From the NCBI GenBank assembly GCA_002189035.1, contig NEEC01000015.1, positions 1,364,001-1,428,000 of the forward strand: 64,000 bases of DNA. Reading direction: 5' to 3'. How positions within the stretch are numbered: the stretch's first letter is position 1; every line of letters begins with the position of its first letter. The DNA is from Utricularia gibba (taxonomy: Eukaryota; Streptophyta; Magnoliopsida; Lamiales; Lentibulariaceae). Shown here piece by piece: positions 59,287-64,000 of the stretch. The position numbers and the translations under genes were made by a program. The notes beneath the pieces are model-generated. The model was given only the letters and a program-made list of their open reading frames with translations. It was not told where the DNA came from and ran no database searches.

Positions 59287-59893
59287 CTATCTCTGCTGCC
59301 TTCTTTTGATCCTGTTCATGACGTCTTCAAGTTCCCTTCCACTGGTCTTCTTGCAGCCTCAGCCATCTCTGGTTTCTTCAGTGCCTCTTCAGTTGCAGTT
59401 TTCATGTCAGCGATTTCCTTCTGCACAGTCTCTCTAGAACATTTGCTGTTAGTCATGTTGAAACATGAGCAATGGAACTGCACAAGAAAGCAGACGTCAG
59501 AAAAACCGTAACTTTTTCTCACAGAAAATCGCTCATAATTCCTGTTGCACTATACAAGAAAGCAAGTCAACACATACAGAGATCAATGACTGAGGCAACT
59601 CGCAAGCCCTAATCATTCCACTCCATTCCATTTTAGATTTCACACAAGAAGCAAGATGGCAAAATCATTATAAGCCAACACCCCAACAAGCAAAATCCCA
59701 CGATCACATTTCAATAACATTCCGAATGCAAGTCAAGCACTTTTCGGTATCTACCGAGCAACCTGCAAAGACTCTGCAAACCCAACAGAAGAATGACACC
59801 GCAATTAATCAACAAGGTACGCTTTTACGATATTGGTTGTGTTGAAAACGAAGGCTACAGTTCACCAACACAGAAACCAAACTCAGAGTCCAT
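59287..59893 (-). CDS. Possible small Cys-containing three-exon gene, with an apparent frameshift
   Basis: I do not recognise it. A candidate first exon begins MDSEFG (ATG at 59893) about 60 bp after a TATA-like AT run. It can join in phase to an exon near 59690-59760 encoding CSVDTEKCLTCIRN. The last exon, 59287-59477, follows a good acceptor (TTTCTTGTGCAG) and reads FHCSCFNMTNSKCSRETVQ, then KEIADMKTATEEALKKPEMAEAA, a charged helix. The frame then either ends early (stop at 59316) or, with one extra base near 59347-59357, continues as KKTSGRELEDVMNRIKRRQQR to 59287. That correction makes the last exon exactly 64 codons. Exons 1 and 2 are weaker than exon 3. Confidence 0.4.
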
Positions 59894-60336
59894 GGCGATG
59901 GCCGTCGCTTTCAACAGAGATTTGTCATTACTTTATTCCATCTTGTATTTAATAATATATAAATTAAAGTTTTAAAATATGGTGGGTTTCGTATGCTGAC
60001 TTTTCAGTCGAGAATAGGATTCATTTTCTTATACCCCAAGTCGGTGGACTGGCAGGGGAAATGAATGGATTTTGAAGAACAAGCCCAGTGTTCGTCACCT
60101 TATCATTAGTTCAAAGGAAGAAGAAACATTTTTTCACAAACACGAATATCTGCAATGACTTGTGCAATCCATGCAAAAACTGACCACCAGAGAACAAAAG
60201 TTACATACCAAACAGCACCAAAATCAAACAGACCTTTTGCCCCTTCTTCTGCTGCTGTAGTTTACAAACATGCACTCCAAACATTTGGTATATCCCTCTT
60301 TTATAAATAGCGAATAAGATTTGTCTGCTGTGGACT
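59894..60336. other. Spacer and 3' UTR of the NOI gene
   Basis: No coding pattern; 60100-60336 is the likely 3' UTR of the minus-strand NOI gene. Confidence 0.5.
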
Positions 60337-61619
60337 CTAAATGCAGCAAAACCATTTCTTCTGCAAAAGAATGAGGTAGCCAATGAATTTCAAATAGAAG
60401 AAGCACTCGAGCGCAGCAAGAAGTAAGGCAGATTCTCCAGACAGGCAACACATGCTCACTGCGTTTTTTAGCAGTCGGTTTGAACTCATTCTTAGAAAAA
60501 CAAAACCAGCGGATGAAAAGTTGAAGCAAAACATTCCGGTTTCCTCAAAATTTTTGCATATTTTATCCAGAAGATATGGGTTTTTCATCTAAGGATAACA
60601 ATGAATAGTGAATCAATCCTTTCAAACTAAGCTAGGTTTGCGCCCAGTCACTCATCAACCATATAATTCATCCCAAATTCCAAAATTTAAATGTATCCGC
60701 AGACAACAAGCTCATTTCAATAAAGACAGTAGAGATACACTAGCCAGGATGCCATTCCAATCAAAAGCAATTTGTTTTAAGTGAATAACTTACACTCTGA
60801 GGTTTCAAAGGTTCCACTCCGTGGTTTACATCAAGATCCTCACTTGCAGAAGGATCTGGTTTTCCACCCGCCTTCTTCTCATTACGGGCCTTGTTAAATA
60901 TCATAGTAAATCCTTCTGCTGAAGAAGGGTCATTGACATCCCATTCCCCAAACTTTGGCAATGGCTGACCCTTCTCCTGTAAACAGAAGAAGGAAAATGT
61001 GACAAAACTGACTTAAATCATTGTCAAGGTTACAGATGCCACTTAGATAGCCACGAACCCAATTACAGATGCATCAACATCTCACTAGACATTATACACG
61101 CAAGCTCCAACGAAAATGAACAAGAAGCTGCGATAAAATAGAGAGATACACAAGCATTATCCGACAAATAGCTGTTCAGAAGAAGATCTTGAGCTAGCTA
61201 CAAGCTCTCATCCATTACACAGCTAGTTCAGTTGGGTTTCTCATTCCTTGCATAAAACAACTATATCCTACCAAGAAATTCATGGTTCCAATTATGATCA
61301 AGAAATGAAAAACAGGGCGCCTCCCACACAAAACTGAAGTGATTTCAACTCAAAGAATTGAGTCATTCATCAGACTCCTAATTTTTTCCTCCCCTTCTCA
61401 ATAATCGATACCGAATTCTATCACCAACAACCAAAAAGAATTCGGGAGACGGATTGAAGCATCAACAAATTCCCAGTACCCAGAACGCCCGCTCATTCAT
61501 TAACCCAAAACACTAAAAACCGAACAAAAATGAACCGATCGGAAAAACGTAAAGGAAATCATCAATACGGATCAACCAACAAAAAGAGAAAAAAAGTTAA
61601 GCTGATTGCATACCGACAT
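60337..61619 (-). CDS. Short NOI-domain protein (RIN4-like family)
   Basis: NOI proteins are small RIN4-related plasma-membrane proteins; the NOI motif is the site cleaved or modified by bacterial effectors in RIN4 (family knowledge). Three coding exons, 61614-61619 (only ATG TCG), 60794-60976 and 60337-60360, join in phase to 213 nt, or 70 residues. The protein starts MSEKGQPLPKFGEWDVNDP, continues AEGFTMIFNKARNEKK (the NOI core PKFGxW...FNKAR) and ends KKWFCCI. The terminal Cys pair is the usual palmitoylation/membrane anchor. Both tiny terminal exons are supported by good splice sites (ATGTCG|GTATGC; TTCTTTTGCAG|AAG). A two-codon first exon is unusual, but it gives the expected N-terminus. 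Confidence 0.9.
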
Positions 61620-62475
61620 ATAAGCGCTTGGTAGGAGAAAAGGGGAAAGTAGGAGCTAGGGAGAGAAAGAGAGTCACGGCAGCGCAGCTCCACACCAGCT
61701 GTGGGTTGTTGCCAGTCGTGAACTTACACCTTTCTTTAAAAGAGAAAAAAAAAAAAACTGCCATATGATTGGTTTATGTTTTGAAATGTGTTATATATAA
61801 TGATTTTATTTTTGAAAATCATATCTGTCATTTTGTTATTCTTATATGTTAAATAATATTCTTCTTTATTTTTTGCAAACAATCATTTCTTTTTTGAATT
61901 TTTTTTTTACGGTCAACTTTAGCTAATGATATAAATATTTTAAAATCGAATTCAATCCATTTTTAATTTAATCATGATTTAAAATTAAATGTTTTTGATA
62001 AAAAATTGAATAATTTATAAGAATATTATGAAAAATAAAAATAATTTTTAAAAATTTTAAAACAATAAATGATAGAAATAGAATAAAGAGAAACAAATCA
62101 AAAAATTCATTTTAAATTTATAACTGACTTTGAAAAACATTTCCATAATGTCTGGATTAATAGAAAAAAAAGAGTTTTTCAATTCCTGGACTTTATGCAG
62201 CATTCTACAATAGAAAGCTCTCAAAATAATTCATATTTTACCATTTTTATCCAAGTTACAAAATACTATTTTCTTTTCAAGTTTGGTCATTAGAAAGGAA
62301 AAGCAAAGCAAAAAAAAGGGGGACTCTTCTTGGTAGTGGATCAGTTTCTACTGCACTATGTACAGCGTTAAGGCATTAGCATTCTTCTTCTTCTTCTTCT
62401 TTTTTTTTTTTACCTGTTGTTACCTTTTATGCCTGGTGTGCTGCTTCCTGGCTTTCCTTCTCTTCCATGACACTG
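61620..62475. other. AT-rich spacer between NOI and the right-end gene
   Basis: 61620-61740 holds the NOI leader and promoter start. 61760-62350 is AT-rich without genes. A CTT repeat with a T run lies at 62383-62413 in the likely 3' UTR of the next gene. Confidence 0.5.
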
Positions 62476-64000
62476 CTACATCGAGCATGTTTTCACTAGC
62501 GCTGCTCCGCTTGATGGTGCCATTGCTGGGGGAGAGGCTTTGTGTTCATCAGATGAACCTCCTCCATATTCAACAACATTTGTCACAACTGCGTGAATGA
62601 AAGCATCACTTTTTGGAACCAAAACACATCTTCTTTCGAGGAGCGCTGTCTGCCCAACAGACAGATCCTTGAGTGCCTGGTCTTTAAGCATCTGAACAAG
62701 GGAGTCTTTGTCTTCCTTGACATGTTCTGCTGACATCTGAAGAGAGATTAGTAGGTAACCAGGATATAGTCTGAATCCTCTATACTTGTTTCTTAAAGGC
62801 GAGCTTAAAAAGCAACTGAATTTATTGAGCATCTCAACACATGGTGTAGTGGAAATTATGACTCTCATATGCATATAGTCTGAATCCCTTTGCTTATAGA
62901 CGTCTCATTAACCCCCATAAAGCACAGGAATAAGCCTTGCGAAAGTGTGGCAATGTTTCGTTTCAAACAAAATAAAGCAGCCATTCTTTTGGAAATATTT
63001 CAGAAAAAGATTGAGAATACTACCTCAAAATCTACCGGAATCTTTAGTTCCAGGTATGCACATTTGCAGCCAGGACTGAGATTAAGTTTGAGATAAATTT
63101 CAAAAGGTTTCGTGCTTCTTGAGGACCTCCTGAACATGGAAGCAGTGAACTTCTTGAAAAAAAATACCCATTTGTAAACGCATGGAAAGCTAGCAGAAGG
63201 AATTAAGAATCAACATATTGACTAAAAAAACTGAAAAATTACCGTTTCAGTTGAAATGGCTGGTCATTTAGAAATGCAGACTTCATGTTCAGGCTTTCTG
63301 GAAAGGAAACCTATGAGAAGCATGAGGGAATATTCTAAGAAAGGGAACCCCAGGCGAAGCTTTGTTTTGTAATATCATATATTCACCTCAGCGGAGTTGA
63401 TGAAAGGCAATGGTGCTTGCTTTCCATGCACACTAGCTATAATGAGGGTCCAGTTTACATAGCTTTTATCTGGGTGGTAAGCAAAATAACTATTAAAAAA
63501 CAAAGAGCTATTTCCAGGTTGTAAAAGAAGGGTGTTGACGTTGGCACACTCAAAATTTCAGAGATATTACCTAGACTTGCAGCCTGAGTTACAATAATCT
63601 GGAAAAAGTCAATCCTAACAAAAGGAGGTATACGCATATTTAGTAGGTTCATGACACCCATAATCACCTGCAAAGGCCAATCAAGAACCATTGACTAAAT
63701 AAAGTTAAGTTTACATTGCAGATAATGGCATGACAACAAAAAGCAGAGAGTCATAATTGAACAATAAAGAAGTAAAGGATTTTTATCAAAAGGACATAGA
63801 CCTTCAATGATACATGCTGCCGTTTCAAACCAAACAGAGAGAAGTTATGCATACAAGATAGCATACTGAAAAAAAGGCCGCACACTGAGAAAAATGAAAA
63901 AATCTGTTTTTTTTTCTTTTGTAAAAAAACATTAAGGACACCTTGTCTGCACGTCCATGTATAACCAGACTTGCTTTCTTGTCCTTCGGAGTTTTCTGCC
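62476..64000 (-). CDS. 3' part of an unrecognised multi-exon gene, cut by the window end
   Basis: Six exons chain in perfect phase: 63942-64000 (incomplete), 63571-63667, 63387-63469, 63243-63310, 63024-63129 and 62476-62736. They encode about 225 C-terminal residues. Readable blocks are KASLVIHGRADK, VIMGVMNLLNMRIPPFVRID, YVNWTLIIASVHGKQAPLPF, AFLNDQPFQLKRRSSRSTKP, FEIYLKLNLSPGCKCAYLEL and SVGQTALLERRCVLVPKSDA. The end is AALVKTCSM. The hydrophobic stretch around IIVTQAASL is short and not a clear membrane span. I do not recognise the family, and the N-terminal part lies outside the window. The exon chain itself is well supported. Confidence 0.75.

Noticed and set aside
63024..63152. Suspected additional frameshift in the right-end gene
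   Set aside because: Using the acceptor TTCAG at 63130 instead of CAAG at 63153 restores the phase fully, so no indel is needed.
1..64000. CRISPR arrays, operons, phage or plasmid modules, riboswitches
   Set aside because: None is expected in a plant nuclear region, and none is seen.

Overview
This is plant nuclear DNA, most likely from a dicot flowering plant. Genes are split by short GT-AG introns (about 70-500 bp). Coding exons are GC-richer than the strongly AT-rich intergenic DNA, and the families are plant-specific or plant-typical: ALOG, GARP/GLK, AP2/ERF with an EAR motif, RR-TZF, phytocystatin, TAXIMIN, NOI, AGCVIII kinase, RGI-type LRR kinase. I see no bacterial, organellar or viral gene. 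I cannot name the species.

Layout. 0.7-3.3 kb: a six-exon minus-strand gene for an unrecognised, repeat-containing, probably nuclear protein. 7.5-8.1: an ALOG (LSH) gene. 9.5-10.5: possible exons of an unknown minus-strand gene. 12.8-14.9: a conserved plant protein of unknown function, convergent with a TAXIMIN-type peptide gene at 15.2-15.5. 18.1-19.6: a GLK-type GARP factor, convergent with the large RPN1 proteasome gene at 20.2-26.3. 27.9-28.4: an EAR-motif ERF repressor, divergent from RPN1. 30.5-31.4: an arginine-rich tandem CCCH zinc-finger gene. 33.0-36.9: two tandem phytocystatins on a duplicated segment, separated by a roughly 1-kb foldback element. 39.1-40.5: a mitochondrial ADP/ATP carrier. 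44.2-46.0: a WSD1-like acyltransferase. 47.0-47.7: an LEA_2/NHL-type membrane protein. 48.5-52.0: an RGI-like LRR receptor kinase. 55.2-55.5: a small orphan gene. 57.5-59.2: a D6PK-like AGC kinase. 59.3-59.9: a possible small Cys-rich gene. 60.3-61.6: a short NOI-domain protein. 62.5-64.0: the 3' part of an unrecognised gene that runs off the window.

These are independent chromosomal neighbours with no operon logic. Shared themes are regulation of development (ALOG, GLK, TAXIMIN, RGI, D6PK-like) and stress or ABA response (TZF, ERF, cystatins, WSD1-like, NOI).

The strongest unexpected signal is technical or evolutionary. Five otherwise intact genes (ALOG, TZF, WSD1-like, RGI-like kinase, D6PK-like kinase) each break by exactly one missing base beside a G/C run. 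Restoring that base makes every coding length a multiple of three and recovers the family C-terminus. A sixth probable gene shows a similar one-base deficit. Consensus homopolymer errors explain this better than five pseudogenes. Biological oddities include a GLK that has lost the AREAEAA hallmark, cystatins without the C-terminal Pro-Trp, an ERF that starts inside its AP2 domain, and the 39-residue and 46-residue repeats of the first gene.
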